Origin: an uncultured Alistipes sp.
Lineage (GTDB): Bacteria > Bacteroidota > Bacteroidia > Bacteroidales > Rikenellaceae
Assembly: GCA_944326035.1 (NCBI GenBank)
Contig: CALVCS010000011.1
Span: 186,001-250,000 of the forward strand
Direction of reading: 5' to 3'
DNA length: 64,000 nt
Shown piece by piece: positions 1 through 9,679 of this stretch. The translations under genes were made by a program, and so were the position numbers. The notes under the pieces are model-generated. The model was not told where the DNA came from. It made no database searches and saw nothing but the letters and a program-made list of their open reading frames with translations. Position 1 is the stretch's first letter, and every line of letters begins with the position of its first letter.

Positions 1-69
1 GGAGAGTGGGGTGGGAGCCAGTTCCCGATGGGAAATTTCTTCCAAAGCTTTAAAACGTAGCGTAGTCAT
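1..69 (-). CDS. Glutamine synthetase type III-like, N-terminal fragment
   Basis: A minus-strand reading frame opens with ATG at 69 and stays open to the window edge (23 codons, starting MTTLRFKALEEISHREL). This resembles the start of type III glutamine synthetases (GlnN), which in Bacteroidetes begin with a similar Met-x-x-Leu/Met-Arg-Phe-x-Ala-Leu pattern. A perfect TACTTTTG -7 box lies 25 bases upstream, which supports a real gene start. Only the first residues are visible, so the product rests on N-terminal similarity recalled from the family and could be wrong. Confidence 0.5.
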   Translation of the reverse strand, partial: MTTLRFKALEEISHRELAPTPLS

Positions 70-93
70 GGAAAATTTTTATGGTTGATGAAG

Positions 94-101
94 CAAAAGT
101 A
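94..101 (-). promoter_or_regulatory. -7 promoter element TACTTTTG for the gene at the left edge
   Basis: On the minus strand this reads TACTTTTG, an exact match to the Bacteroidetes -7 consensus TAnnTTTG. It lies 25 bases before the ATG at 69. I see no clear -33 TTTG partner. Confidence 0.5.
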
Positions 102-169
102 AGTAAAATTTTCCAGATGTAACGGTCAGAGCAGGAGGTGTGTGCCGAAAAGAAGGGCTTTTGAATTGA

Positions 170-1141
170 TTAGTCGAAAGATTGCATACCCGACTGGGCG
201 ATTTTCATCATTTTCTGGTATTGGTTGTAGTCCAGCTCCAGGAAGAAGTAGTGGATGGGGTCTACCCGCATGCCGTTATGGCGCACTTCGTAATGGAGAT
301 GGGGCGCCAGGGAGAGCCCTGTATTGCCCGACTGGGCGATGATGTCGCCTCGACGCACGGTCTGTCCTTTGCGGACATAGATTTTTCCCAGATGGCTGTA
401 AGAGGTCGTATAACCGTTTCCATGGTTAATGACGACGGTGTTTCCGGACGAGGTACGACGGGTGACGACATCCGAAACGCGTCCGTCGGCGGTGGCAAAG
501 ACGCGCGATCCTTCTCCTACCGTGAAATCGACCCCCTGATGGGCCGTCAGACTCTTATAAAAGGGGTGGATACGCATCCCGTAAGAGGCGGTCAGCAGGG
601 TGAGTTCCGGATTGACGACAGGTTGGATAGCCGGAAGGTAGTTCAACTTGTCTTGCAAGGAGTCCATTTTTCCTTCAAGGGTCAGCAACATCTCGTGTTC
701 TCGGTTGACGGATTGGGTCAGGGCGTTCAGTTTGGCGAAAAACTCCTCGCCCAACTCCTTGTTCGATTGCGACAGCAACGCTTCGTGCGCCTCCCATTTT
801 TTCTTTTCGAAATCCGCATCGAAATTGTACGGTTCCGACTCGAACAGGGTGCGGAAAACGTTTTTGTCGCGTTCGATCACATAGTTGAGCACTTTCTCCA
901 GGGTGTCGTAGCGGTCGTTCAGCTTTTGGTACTCTTCTTTTAACAGGCGGGAGTGCTGCTTCATGCGATATTCCACCGGTGTGTCGAAAAAGAACGAAAA
1001 GGCAATATAGTACACGATTGCAATCCCGATCCAGGCCAGGATGTGCACGAAGGCCCGCAACAGTTTCTCCCGGAATCGAACCCGAGACTTTTCACCGCGA
1101 GGCAGGGTGTTTTTATAATAGGAGTGGGGATCTTCGCTCAT
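170..1141 (-). CDS. Membrane-anchored M23 family metallopeptidase (tandem copy 2)
   Basis: A 323-residue cell-wall endopeptidase of the lysostaphin/M23 family, expected to cut peptidoglycan cross-links from the periplasmic side. A basic N-terminus is followed by one membrane segment (about residues 31-52), a coiled-coil stretch (60-165) and the M23 domain (about 180-300). The zinc ligands appear intact: H201 and D205 in HQGVDF, and H281/H283 in HLHYE. The gene starts 2 bases after the stop of the homologous gene at 1144-2112, so the two form a tandem pair in one transcript. It lacks LysM domains. Substrate specificity, and whether it is a morphogenesis factor or a hydrolase activator, cannot be read from the sequence. 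Confidence 0.9.
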   Translation of the reverse strand: MSEDPHSYYKNTLPRGEKSRVRFREKLLRAFVHILAWIGIAIVYYIAFSFFFDTPVEYRMKQHSRLLKEEYQKLNDRYDTLEKVLNYVIERDKNVFRTLFESEPYNFDADFEKKKWEAHEALLSQSNKELGEEFFAKLNALTQSVNREHEMLLTLEGKMDSLQDKLNYLPAIQPVVNPELTLLTASYGMRIHPFYKSLTAHQGVDFTVGEGSRVFATADGRVSDVVTRRTSSGNTVVINHGNGYTTSYSHLGKIYVRKGQTVRRGDIIAQSGNTGLSLAPHLHYEVRHNGMRVDPIHYFFLELDYNQYQKMMKIAQSGMQSFD

Positions 1142-1143
1142 GG

Positions 1144-2112
1144 CTATTCGGTTTCATAAGTGGTCGTACGTGCCGATTCGATGATGCGGGCGAATTCCTC
1201 TTCGCTCATATCGCGGCTGAAGTAGTTGAGCGGATCCACCACATGACCGCGGTAGATCACCTCGTAGTGAAGGTGTGGGCCTGTGGATCGGCCGGTATTG
1301 CCCAGTTCCCCGATCTTCTCGCCTCGTTTGACGCGTTGGCCCGGGACGACGTCGATTTTGCTGAGGTGGGCATAGCGGGTTTTGTACCCGAAACCGTGGT
1401 TGAGCAGGATCTGTTTCCCGTATCCGCTCGACCCCTCGTTATCGAACGCCACCTGCCCATCACCGGTAGCATAGACCGGATCGCCGATCCGGCCCCCCAA
1501 ATCGATCCCTTTATGGCCGATCATGCGACCCGAAATGGGATGAACGCGTGTTCCGAAGGCTCCGATATGGCCTCTCAGACCTTTCCGATTGATGGGCCAG
1601 ATGGCCGGGATGGATTCGGCCATGCGCTCTTTGTTGCGGGCCAATACCTCCAGTTCGTCCATGGATTTGGATTCGAGGTAGAGCTTGCGGGCCATGGCAT
1701 CCATGTCTTGCCAGGTGTCGATCATCAGCGACGAGTAGAGATCGTGCTGCATGTGGCGATACTTGCTGTCTGGATAGGGGGTGTAGATGCCTTTCAGGTC
1801 CAACGTGTCGGCGCCGAACAACGAACGATAGACCTGATAGTCGCGATGGTGGATTTCGTTGAGACGATTGGTCGCGGCACGCACCTTGTTGTTGAGAATG
1901 TTGTATTGGAGGATCATCTCGGCTTCGGCCTGGTTGATGCGGTACATCTTGGGCGTATAGAAGAAGAACGAGAAGAGCAGATTGACGATCGACGCGAGGA
2001 TGAACGCAATGAGGAGTTTCCGCAGGAACCGGTAGAATTTGATCCGGAACGGAATGGCCATCACCTCGTACGTGAGGGTTTGCGGATTGAATTTATAGCG
2101 TTTTTGGGCCAT
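1144..2112 (-). CDS. Membrane-anchored M23 family metallopeptidase (tandem copy 1)
   Basis: A 322-residue paralogue of the next gene with the same plan: basic cytoplasmic tail, one membrane segment (about residues 32-52), helical linker, then a C-terminal M23 domain. Zinc ligands H200 and D204 (HKGIDL) and H280/H282 (HLHYEV) are present, so it should be an active peptidoglycan endopeptidase. It is divergent from alaS, with starts about 95 bases apart, and is followed directly by the second copy at 1141. The two proteins are clearly related but diverged, which suggests an old duplication and separate roles or a heteromer. Confidence 0.9.
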   Translation of the reverse strand: MAQKRYKFNPQTLTYEVMAIPFRIKFYRFLRKLLIAFILASIVNLLFSFFFYTPKMYRINQAEAEMILQYNILNNKVRAATNRLNEIHHRDYQVYRSLFGADTLDLKGIYTPYPDSKYRHMQHDLYSSLMIDTWQDMDAMARKLYLESKSMDELEVLARNKERMAESIPAIWPINRKGLRGHIGAFGTRVHPISGRMIGHKGIDLGGRIGDPVYATGDGQVAFDNEGSSGYGKQILLNHGFGYKTRYAHLSKIDVVPGQRVKRGEKIGELGNTGRSTGPHLHYEVIYRGHVVDPLNYFSRDMSEEEFARIIESARTTTYETE

Positions 2113-2206
2113 CGGGTCATTTTATGCGCACAGCGCACAACAAAATTAGACTATTTTGATTAATTTTACAACCTCTTTTGTAAACGTAACCAACGGAGAC
2201 AATCGT

Positions 2207-4843
2207 ATGCAAACCATGAATTCCAATCAGGTTCGCCAGACTTTTCTGGACTTTTTCCGGGCCAAACAGCACGAAATCGTGCCGTCGGCGCCCATGGTGG
2301 TTAAGAATGACCCGACGTTGATGTTCACCAATGCTGGGATGAACCAGTTCAAAGATATTTTCCTGGGCAATGCGCCTGCCAAATACCATCGGGTGGCCGA
2401 TACACAGAAGTGTCTGCGGGTCTCCGGGAAACATAACGACTTGGAAGAGGTGGGACACGATACCTACCATCATACCATGTTCGAAATGTTGGGCAACTGG
2501 TCGTTTGGCGACTACTTCAAGAAAGAGGCGATCTCCTGGGCCTGGGAGTTGTTGACCGAAGTCTATAAATTGCCGAAAGATCGGCTGTATGCGACCTATT
2601 TCGAAGGAAGCCCCGAAGAGGGAATCGCCAAAGACGAAGAGGCCTACGAGATCTGGAAAAAATTCCTGCCGGAAGACCATATTATCCCGGGCAACAAGAA
2701 AGATAACTTCTGGGAAATGGGCGATACGGGGCCTTGCGGACCGTGTAGCGAAATCCATTTCGACCTGCGGGACGACGCCGAACGGGCCAAGATCGATGGA
2801 CGGCAGATGGTCAATGCGGGGCATCACCTGGTCATCGAGATCTGGAACCTGGTGTTCATGCAGTTCAACCGCAAGGCGAACGGTCAGCTGGAACCGCTGC
2901 CGGCACATCACGTGGATACGGGGATGGGCTTCGAACGGTTGTGTATGGTGCTGCAGAACAAACAGAGCAACTACGATACGGATGTGTTCCAGCCGACGAT
3001 CCAACGGCTGGGGCAGATGGCCGGCAAGGTTTATGGGGAAGATCCCAAGGCCGATATCGCGATGCGGGTGATTGCCGATCACTTGCGGGCGATTGCCTTT
3101 TCGATTGCCGACGGCCAGCTGCCGTCCAATGTCAAGGCCGGATATGTCATTCGTCGTATATTGCGTCGGGCCGTTCGTTACGGATACACTTATCTGGGCT
3201 TCAACGAACCGTTTATCTGCCGTCTGGTGGCCGGTTTGGTGGAACAGATGGGCGGACAGTTCCCGGAACTGGCCTCGCAGCGCGAATTGATCGAAAAGGT
3301 CATTGAAGAGGAAGAAGCCTCGTTCCTGCGGACGTTGGCTACGGGGATCAATCTGCTGGAAAATGTGATTGCGAAAGCAAAAAAAGAGGGCAAAGATACG
3401 ATTAGCGGTCATGAAGCGTTCTTATTGTACGACACCTATGGCTTCCCGATCGACCTGACGGAGCTGATCGCTTCGGAACAGGGCATGAAGGTGGATAACG
3501 AGGCTTTTGCGGCTGAATTGCAGCAACAGAAAGAACGTTCCCGTCATGCGGCTGCCGTCGATACGGACGACTGGGTAGAGGTTTATCCGGTGGAAGAAAG
3601 TCGCTTCGTAGGGTATGATACCCTGGAAACCGAGGTGCGGATTTCGCGTTATCGCCGCATGAAGGCCAAGAACAAGACTTTCTACCAGTTGGTGCTGGAC
3701 CAGACGCCTTTTTACGGAAATTCCGGGGGGCAGGTCGGCGATACGGGGGTCCTCGAGAATGGCGATGAAGTGATCGAAGTGACCGATACACAGAAGGAAA
3801 ACAACCTGACGGTACATCTGGTCGATCGGTTGCCGTCGGATTTGAGTGCGACGTTCGTGGCGAAAGTCAATGCAAAGGCTCGTCAGAACAGCGCCAATAA
3901 CCATACGGCCACGCACTTGATGCATAAAGCGTTACGAAAAGTGCTGGGGACGCATGTCGAACAGAAAGGATCGTTGGTTTGCCCGCAGTATCTGCGTTTC
4001 GACTTCTCGCACTTCCAGAAGATGACGCTCGAACAGCTGCGCGAAGTGGAAGCGCTGGTCAATGCCGACATCCGGGCCGATTATCCGCTGGACGAGCATC
4101 GGGATTATCCGATCGACGAGGCTCGGAAACTGGGCGCCATGATGCTCTTCGGCGAAAAATATGGCGAACGGGTGCGGGTGGTTCGTTACGGCGATTCGAT
4201 CGAGTTGTGCGGGGGTACGCATGTCGCCTCGACGGGACATATTGGGTTCTTTAAGATTGTTTCGGAAAGTGCCATCTCGGCCGGGGTGCGTCGTATCGAA
4301 GCCGTGACTGGGGAAGGCGCCGAACAGCTTGTTCATTCGCTGGAGGATCTGTTGATGGATGTGAAGACGCAACTGAACAATCCTTCGGTCATTCAGGCGC
4401 TGAAACGTTTGCTAGATGAAAATGCCGAAATGAGCAAACAGGTCGAAGAGATGAATCGGGAACGGGCTCAGATGCTCAAGGAGAAATTCCTGGACGCTCG
4501 GGTCGAAGAAGACGGGATGTTGTTGATTACCCGTGAGACCGATTTACGTCCTGAAATGATCAAGGATATCGCCTTCTTGTTACGTCCTGATTATCCTGAT
4601 CTGGTGCTGGTGATCGGGTCGTCGTTGGGCGGAAAGGCGACACTGACCGTAATGTTGGGCGAAAATATCGTCAACCAGGGGGTCAATGCTTCGCAGGTGA
4701 TTCGTGAAGCGGCACGTGAAATCAATGGTGGAGGTGGCGGACAACCGTTCTTCGCAACGGCCGGCGGGAAAAAACCGGAAGGCCTCGAAAATGCGATCCT
4801 CAAAGCGGTGGAATTGATCCGTCAGGCCCGTCAAAACAAATAG
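2207..4843 (+). CDS. alaS: Alanyl-tRNA synthetase
   Basis: Charges tRNA-Ala with alanine in the cytoplasm and proofreads mischarged Ser/Gly. At 878 residues it is full length: class II catalytic core at the N-terminus (with GNWSFGDYF), editing domain with the zinc motifs HTATHLMH and CGGTH, and a C-terminal DHHA1-type domain with a glycine-rich GGGGGQPFF stretch. The ATG at 2207 ([13 protein letters not shown]) is preferred because a GGAG lies about 9 bases upstream; 2216 is also possible. An in-frame start at 2156 would add a non-conserved extension. It lies 24 bases before gpmI, probably co-transcribed. Confidence 0.97.
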   Translation: MQTMNSNQVRQTFLDFFRAKQHEIVPSAPMVVKNDPTLMFTNAGMNQFKDIFLGNAPAKYHRVADTQKCLRVSGKHNDLEEVGHDTYHHTMFEMLGNWSFGDYFKKEAISWAWELLTEVYKLPKDRLYATYFEGSPEEGIAKDEEAYEIWKKFLPEDHIIPGNKKDNFWEMGDTGPCGPCSEIHFDLRDDAERAKIDGRQMVNAGHHLVIEIWNLVFMQFNRKANGQLEPLPAHHVDTGMGFERLCMVLQNKQSNYDTDVFQPTIQRLGQMAGKVYGEDPKADIAMRVIADHLRAIAFSIADGQLPSNVKAGYVIRRILRRAVRYGYTYLGFNEPFICRLVAGLVEQMGGQFPELASQRELIEKVIEEEEASFLRTLATGINLLENVIAKAKKEGKDTISGHEAFLLYDTYGFPIDLTELIASEQGMKVDNEAFAAELQQQKERSRHAAAVDTDDWVEVYPVEESRFVGYDTLETEVRISRYRRMKAKNKTFYQLVLDQTPFYGNSGGQVGDTGVLENGDEVIEVTDTQKENNLTVHLVDRLPSDLSATFVAKVNAKARQNSANNHTATHLMHKALRKVLGTHVEQKGSLVCPQYLRFDFSHFQKMTLEQLREVEALVNADIRADYPLDEHRDYPIDEARKLGAMMLFGEKYGERVRVVRYGDSIELCGGTHVASTGHIGFFKIVSESAISAGVRRIEAVTGEGAEQLVHSLEDLLMDVKTQLNNPSVIQALKRLLDENAEMSKQVEEMNRERAQMLKEKFLDARVEEDGMLLITRETDLRPEMIKDIAFLLRPDYPDLVLVIGSSLGGKATLTVMLGENIVNQGVNASQVIREAAREINGGGGGQPFFATAGGKKPEGLENAILKAVELIRQARQNK

Positions 4844-4867
4844 TGGAACATTAATAGGAAGAAAGAT

Positions 4868-6391
4868 ATGACGAACAAGGTTTTATTGATGATTTTGGAC
4901 GGTTGGGGAAATGGCCGTCACGATCATAGCGACGTAATTTATTCCGCCAAACCCGAATATGTGATGGGGTTGGAACATAAATATCCGACGGCCGAATTGA
5001 GAACCGATGGCGAAAACGTGGGCCTTCCGGAAGGTCAGATGGGGAACTCGGAAGTCGGTCACCTGAATATCGGTGCCGGACGGGTGGTGTACCAGGATCT
5101 GGTGAAAATCAACATCGCCTGCCGGGATAACAGCATTCTGAAAAATCCGGAAATTGTCAAGGCGTTCACCTATGCCAAGGAAAATGGGAAACAGGTTCAT
5201 TTTATGGGCTTGGTTTCCAATGGTGGGGTGCACAGCTCCGAACAACACCTTTTTAAATTGTGCGATATTGCCAAGGAGTACGGGATTGAAAAGACCTTTG
5301 TGCACTGCTTCATGGATGGTCGTGATACCGACCCGCATAGTGGGAAAGGTTTTATTGAAGAGCTGCAAAAACATCTGGATCAGTCGACAGGAAAGATCGC
5401 TTCGGTCATCGGGCGTTACTACGCCATGGACCGCGACAAACGGTGGGAACGGATCAAAGAGGCCTATGACTTGTTGGTCAATGGTATCGGAGAAAAAGCT
5501 ACCGATGCGGCTGCCGCTGTTCAGAAATCCTATGATGAAGGGGTGACCGACGAATTCATCAAACCGATCGTTTGTGTGGATACGTATGGACAACCGGTGG
5601 GCACGATCCAAGCCGGTGATATGGTGATTTTCTTCAATTTCCGAAACGACCGGGCCAAAGAGTTGACCATCGTGTTGACGCAACAGGATATGCCGGAATT
5701 CGGTATGAAGACCTTGCCACTGTACTATTGCACGATGACGCCGTACGATGCGACGTTCAAAGGGTTGCACATTCTGTTCAACAAGGAAAATGTGGTCAAT
5801 ACGATCGGAGAATATGTGTCGAAACAGGGCTTGAAGCAGTTGCGTATTGCTGAAACCGAAAAATATGCCCATGTGACCTTCTTCCTGAATGGCGGTCGTG
5901 AAGAAAAATTCGAAGGGGAAGAACGGATTCTGGTTCCTTCACCCAAGGTCGCTACGTATGACCTGCAACCCGAAATGAGTGCCTATACTGTAGCCGATAA
6001 ATTGGTTGAAGCGCTGAATACGAAGAAGTTCGACTTTATCTGTCTGAACTTTGCCAATGGCGATATGGTGGGCCATACGGGCGTTTACGATGCGATTGTC
6101 AAGGCCGTGAAGGCAGTCGATGCCTGTGTGAACAAGGTGGTGGAAGCCGCTAAGGCCAATGGCTATGAAGTGGTGATCATCGCCGATCACGGTAATGCCG
6201 ATCATGCCGTCAATGAGGACGGATCGCCCAATACGGCACACTCGCTCAATCCGGTACCTATTATTATTGTGTCGGATCGTGCCAAGGCGGTTCATAACGG
6301 GGTGTTGGCCGATGTAGCTCCTACGGTTTTAAAATTGATGGGGCTGAGTCAGCCGGCTGAAATGACCGGGAAACCGTTGGTGGATTTGTAG
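4868..6391 (+). CDS. gpmI: 2,3-bisphosphoglycerate-independent phosphoglycerate mutase
   Basis: Interconverts 3- and 2-phosphoglycerate in glycolysis/gluconeogenesis using two metal ions, usually Mn, and a phosphoserine intermediate. The 507-residue length matches the family. The catalytic serine lies in [15 protein letters not shown], and metal-binding motifs of the alkaline-phosphatase superfamily appear as LMILDGWG at the N-terminus and IADHGNADH near the C-terminus. It follows alaS by 24 bases and is closed by a strong terminator at 6409-6453. Confidence 0.97.
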   Translation: MTNKVLLMILDGWGNGRHDHSDVIYSAKPEYVMGLEHKYPTAELRTDGENVGLPEGQMGNSEVGHLNIGAGRVVYQDLVKINIACRDNSILKNPEIVKAFTYAKENGKQVHFMGLVSNGGVHSSEQHLFKLCDIAKEYGIEKTFVHCFMDGRDTDPHSGKGFIEELQKHLDQSTGKIASVIGRYYAMDRDKRWERIKEAYDLLVNGIGEKATDAAAAVQKSYDEGVTDEFIKPIVCVDTYGQPVGTIQAGDMVIFFNFRNDRAKELTIVLTQQDMPEFGMKTLPLYYCTMTPYDATFKGLHILFNKENVVNTIGEYVSKQGLKQLRIAETEKYAHVTFFLNGGREEKFEGEERILVPSPKVATYDLQPEMSAYTVADKLVEALNTKKFDFICLNFANGDMVGHTGVYDAIVKAVKAVDACVNKVVEAAKANGYEVVIIADHGNADHAVNEDGSPNTAHSLNPVPIIIVSDRAKAVHNGVLADVAPTVLKLMGLSQPAEMTGKPLVDL

Positions 6392-6408
6392 TCGACCTCG
6401 AGATTTGT

Positions 6409-6453
6409 AAGGAGGCCGGAACCGTGTTAATCTCGGTTCCGGCCTCCTTTTTT
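6409..6453 (+). terminator. Rho-independent terminator after gpmI
   Basis: A perfect 16-bp stem (6409-6424 with 6434-6449), rich in GC, with a 9-base loop and a run of six T at its 3' side. It sits 18 bases after the gpmI stop. Confidence 0.9.
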
Positions 6454-6640
6454 GTGGGGAAGGGGACGGTGAGAGCGCAGACGAAGCGCAGATGCCTCGT
6501 GGAAACGCGTTGCACCCGGGCGTCAGCCGACCTAGGCGCAAACCGTCCCGCGGACATGATCTCCCGAGTCGGGTGGGGATGATCTCTAAGGGGTGGACCC
6601 TGAAGCGGTGAGGTGGTTTTGTGCGAGGGGGAGAGGCGTT

Positions 6641-7360
6641 TTAGGGCATTTCTCCGAGCAGATCGCGGATGACGACCGAAGCGCAATAGCAGCCGAAGAG
6701 GGCCGGCATGTAGGAAATCGTTCCGACATTCGATTTTTTATGGGTCTCTTCGCACAAGATCATGCTGCCCTCCCGAACGGGCTCGGGGGAGAAGACGACC
6801 CGGAATCCTCGTCGGATGCCCAATTTGTGCAGCCGTTTGCGTAGCATGTGAGCCAGCGGACAGTGGTGTGATTTGGAGATGTCTTTAATTTCCAGGAGGG
6901 TTGGGTCGGTTTTGGCGCCGGCCCCCATCGAACTGACAAGCGGGATGCCTCGATCCAATGCCCCTTTGATCAGCTCGACTTTGGGCGTTAAGGTGTCGAT
7001 GGCATCGACCACATAGTCGAAGCCTTCGTCCAGTAAAGCGCCGATCGCTTCGTTTTGGAGGTATTCGTGACGAGGTGAGAGTTGCAGCTCCGGATTGATG
7101 TCGAGCAATCGGGTGGAAAGTACTTCCGCTTTCGACTGTCCGATGGTGCTGTGGAGGGCGATCAATTGCCGATTGATGTTCGAGGGCGCCACTTCATCGG
7201 CATCTACGAGCGTTAGATGGCCGATTCCACTGCGGGCCAACATTTCGGCGGCGTAGGCCCCTACGCCACCTAATCCGACGACCAGAACACGAGCCGTGGT
7301 TAAACGAGCGAGTTTTTCGGCGCCCAAAAGGAGTTCGGTGCGTTCCATCCATGCTTTCAT
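6641..7360 (-). CDS. tcdA: tRNA threonylcarbamoyladenosine dehydratase (ThiF/E1-like)
   Basis: A 239-residue ThiF-fold, E1-like ATP-dependent enzyme. The TcdA/CsdL family cyclises t6A to ct6A at position 37 of ANN-decoding tRNAs. The nucleotide-binding motif is GLGGVGAYAAEML (about residues 29-41), followed by LVDADEVAPSNINRQL, the typical ThiF adenylation region. It is slightly shorter than E. coli TcdA. Its ATG overlaps the stop of the TatD gene by four bases (ATGA), implying translational coupling. A MoeB/ThiF sulfur-carrier activator is the alternative, but no sulfur-carrier gene is nearby. Confidence 0.85.
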   Translation of the reverse strand: MKAWMERTELLLGAEKLARLTTARVLVVGLGGVGAYAAEMLARSGIGHLTLVDADEVAPSNINRQLIALHSTIGQSKAEVLSTRLLDINPELQLSPRHEYLQNEAIGALLDEGFDYVVDAIDTLTPKVELIKGALDRGIPLVSSMGAGAKTDPTLLEIKDISKSHHCPLAHMLRKRLHKLGIRRGFRVVFSPEPVREGSMILCEETHKKSNVGTISYMPALFGCYCASVVIRDLLGEMP

Positions 7361-8169
7361 AGGTCTAGAGAAGAATTGAAAAGACGTTGATAATTGGTGA
7401 AAATATGGTCCCGGAGTTGGGCGAGGGGGAGGTGTAAAGTGGTTGCTATCTGTTCGTAAAGGGCGGGTAAGTCAGGTGTCGGGGTTGTGTCGGTTTCCAG
7501 AAACAATCGATCGAGGGGGGTGACCGCTAACGCGTCGAGGGTTTTGGGCGATCGAAAGGCCTTGGCTCCGTAAGAGAGATAGTACCCGTCGGATAGGAGT
7601 CGTTTGGCCAGTTGGGGTGACCCGATGAATCCATGCAGAATGACCGGCATTTGAGGAAAATTCTTCAACAGGGCGAGCACCTCTTCCCAGGCTTTGACCG
7701 TGTGCAGGATGACCGGCAGACGACGTTCGTTAGCCTCTTGTAGCTGGAGATGGAACCAATAGCGTTGTTGTTGACGCTCCTGAGGGGTTTGGGCGGTGTG
7801 AAAATCCAGTCCGATTTCGCCCAATGCACGGGTGTTTGAGGTGATGGAGCTGCGCAAAAGAGCCAATAGATCGCTCTCCGGAGGTTGGGTCTGGGCCCGC
7901 CAGGGATGAATGCCGGTCGAGTAGGGCCGATCCGGCAGCCTCAGATCGACATGCAGACCTCCCGAACACGTAAAGGGTTCGCTGGCGGAGAAGAGCGGTC
8001 GGTCGGATGCCCGCTTGGATTCCTGCTCGGATTCTCGGTCAGAAGGGCTCATGTTTCCGATCGAGCAGCCCCTCTGATCGATACCCTCCGTTGGGTCGTA
8101 CGCATAGAGGCTTATTTGACCCGGTTGGGCCGGCAGATGGGTGTGTATATCGACAAAAGGAGTCTCCAT
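7357..8169 (-). CDS. TatD family metal-dependent hydrolase
   Basis: A 270-residue TIM-barrel hydrolase of the TatD family (DNases/deoxyribonuclease-like, amidohydrolase superfamily). The first metal motif DIHTH is at residues 7-11, a metal-binding histidine occurs in ILHGFIGS, and the C-terminal LFLETDTTP carries the conserved aspartate. Residues about 40-75 form a low-complexity insertion not typical of TatD. It overlaps tcdA by four bases and is divergent from the secreted peptidase at 8267; a TACCTTTG box lies 19 bases before its ATG. Nuclease activity is a family inference. Confidence 0.85.
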   Translation of the reverse strand: METPFVDIHTHLPAQPGQISLYAYDPTEGIDQRGCSIGNMSPSDRESEQESKRASDRPLFSASEPFTCSGGLHVDLRLPDRPYSTGIHPWRAQTQPPESDLLALLRSSITSNTRALGEIGLDFHTAQTPQERQQQRYWFHLQLQEANERRLPVILHTVKAWEEVLALLKNFPQMPVILHGFIGSPQLAKRLLSDGYYLSYGAKAFRSPKTLDALAVTPLDRLFLETDTTPTPDLPALYEQIATTLHLPLAQLRDHIFTNYQRLFNSSLDL

Positions 8170-8187
8170 TTTTGACGCTCAGAGGGA

Positions 8188-8195
8188 CAAAGGTA
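8188..8195 (-). promoter_or_regulatory. -7 promoter element TACCTTTG for the tatD-like/tcdA pair
   Basis: The minus strand reads TACCTTTG, an exact TAnnTTTG match, 19 bases before the ATG at 8169. It forms a divergent promoter pair with 8227-8234. Confidence 0.55.
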
Positions 8196-8226
8196 GGGAA
8201 TTCGACAGAAAGTTGGGGAAATTTTT

Positions 8227-8234
8227 TATCTTTG
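8227..8234 (+). promoter_or_regulatory. -7 promoter element TATCTTTG for the C1 peptidase gene
   Basis: TATCTTTG is an exact -7 match 33 bases before the ATG at 8267. A TTGGGG starts at 8213, 11 bases upstream of the box, closer than the usual -33 spacing. Confidence 0.55.
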
Positions 8235-8266
8235 TGTCTGCTTCTCAAAACTTAACCCTATTTCAG

Positions 8267-9496
8267 ATGAAAAAAATCGTGATCTCGGTGGCTGCCTTGT
8301 GCTGTGTCGGTACGATGGCGGCCCAACCGGCCGATACGTCGGCGCAGAAAAAACAGGAGATCGAAAAATTCGTATTTACCGAACAATCGACCGTTCCGTA
8401 TACCTCCATCAAAAACCAATCTCGCTCCGGCACTTGCTGGAGTTTTGCAGGCACGGCTCTTTTGGAGAGCGAAGCCTTGCGGAAAGGGTGTGATACGGTC
8501 GACCTGTCCGAAATGTGGATCGTGCGTCATGCCTATTATGATAAAGCCGTGCGCTATGCCCGGATGCACGGCAATACCAACCTCGGCCCGGGCGGTATTC
8601 TGGACGATGTGACCTACATCGCCGGCCAATATGGCGTAGTGCCCGAGTCGGTCTATCCGGGGTTGAATTACGGGACCGAACAGCATGTACACGGCGAACT
8701 GGATGCCGTCATCAAAGCCTACATGGATGCTGTCGTCTCCAACCCGAACCGTACCTTGACCACCGCCTGGAAAGCCGGTCTCAACGGTATTCTGGACGCT
8801 TACCTGGGGGCTTGCCTCGATACGTTTACGGCTCCCGATCCGCATACGGGCAAGTCGACGACGTTTACCCCGGCTTCTTATCGGGATGCGTTGGGCCTGC
8901 AGGTCAGCGATTATGTGCAGTTTACGTCGTTTACACACCATCCTTTCTATCAGCCTTTTGCGCTCGAAATTCCCGATAACTGGAACTGGTCGTTGTTCTA
9001 TAATGTGCCCTTGGAGGATCTGGAAGCCTTGATCGACGCCTCGTTGGCCGCCGGATATGCCGTCGGTTGGGCCTCGGATGTCAGTGAAAAAGGGTTTGTC
9101 CCCCGGCTGGGCTTTGCGATTCTGCCCGCCAGCAAAACCGATGAAATGAGCGGTTCGGATCGGGTTCGTTGGATCGGTCTGACCCCGCAGGAACGGGAAA
9201 AGATGTTGGCATCGCCTCAAGGTCCGATGCCGGAAATCACCGTTACCCAGGAAATTCGTCAGCAGGCCTTCGATAACTATCAGACGACGGACGACCACGG
9301 GATGTTGATCGTCGGTACGGCAGTGGATCAATACGGGAATAAGTTCTATAAGGTCAAAAATTCCTGGGGCGAAGATCGGGGTTTGTATCAGGGCTGTTTT
9401 TATGCCTCTCGGGCGTTCGTGTTGGCCAAGACGACCGGCATTCTTGTTAATAAAATAACAGTACCTCAAGCAATTAGCTCAAAAGTGGGTATGTGA
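8267..9496 (+). CDS. Secreted C1-family cysteine peptidase (aminopeptidase C/bleomycin hydrolase-like)
   Basis: A papain-fold peptidase of the C1B type. The chosen ATG gives 409 residues beginning with a signal peptide (MKKIVISVAALCCVGTMAAQ); the frame is open back to 8141, but the longer product would bury the signal. The catalytic cysteine lies in SGTCWSFAG (about residue 57), the histidine in DDHGMLIVG, and the asparagine in VKNSWGEDRG near the C-terminus. PepC and bleomycin hydrolase are normally cytosolic hexamers, so the exported form suggests peptide trimming in the periplasm. It is monocistronic. Confidence 0.88.
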   Translation: MKKIVISVAALCCVGTMAAQPADTSAQKKQEIEKFVFTEQSTVPYTSIKNQSRSGTCWSFAGTALLESEALRKGCDTVDLSEMWIVRHAYYDKAVRYARMHGNTNLGPGGILDDVTYIAGQYGVVPESVYPGLNYGTEQHVHGELDAVIKAYMDAVVSNPNRTLTTAWKAGLNGILDAYLGACLDTFTAPDPHTGKSTTFTPASYRDALGLQVSDYVQFTSFTHHPFYQPFALEIPDNWNWSLFYNVPLEDLEALIDASLAAGYAVGWASDVSEKGFVPRLGFAILPASKTDEMSGSDRVRWIGLTPQEREKMLASPQGPMPEITVTQEIRQQAFDNYQTTDDHGMLIVGTAVDQYGNKFYKVKNSWGEDRGLYQGCFYASRAFVLAKTTGILVNKITVPQAISSKVGM

Positions 9497-9620
9497 TTGC
9501 CTGTAAGAGACTTTCAGAGGACTTCCGCCCGCTGAACGCCGAGACCGAAAAAAGGGCTCAGAGAATCATTTTCAAACGAAAAAAGGCGTTCGATTGTTAT
9601 GGAGTCCCGAAAATAAAATG

Positions 9621-9628
9621 TACTTTTG
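9621..9628 (+). promoter_or_regulatory. -7 promoter element TACTTTTG of the nqr operon
   Basis: An exact TAnnTTTG match 52 bases before the nqrA ATG. A TTG occurs at 9594-9596, 24 bases upstream, a possible -33 element at slightly long spacing. Confidence 0.55.
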
Positions 9629-9679
9629 CAAGCGTAAAAAAGTTTATTGAAATTTTTTAATAATCTTACTTATATCAAC

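Noticed and set aside
979..2163. 394-codon plus-strand frame opposite the M23 genes
   Set aside because: It is an antisense shadow of two clearly conserved M23 peptidases and has no family features of its own.
2156..2206. Upstream start for alaS
   Set aside because: The extra residues are not conserved, and a GGAG precedes the ATG at 2207.
6454..6640. Possible small gene between the gpmI terminator and tcdA
   Set aside because: Only GC-rich shadow frames with no start signals; two GATGATCTC copies are too short to interpret.
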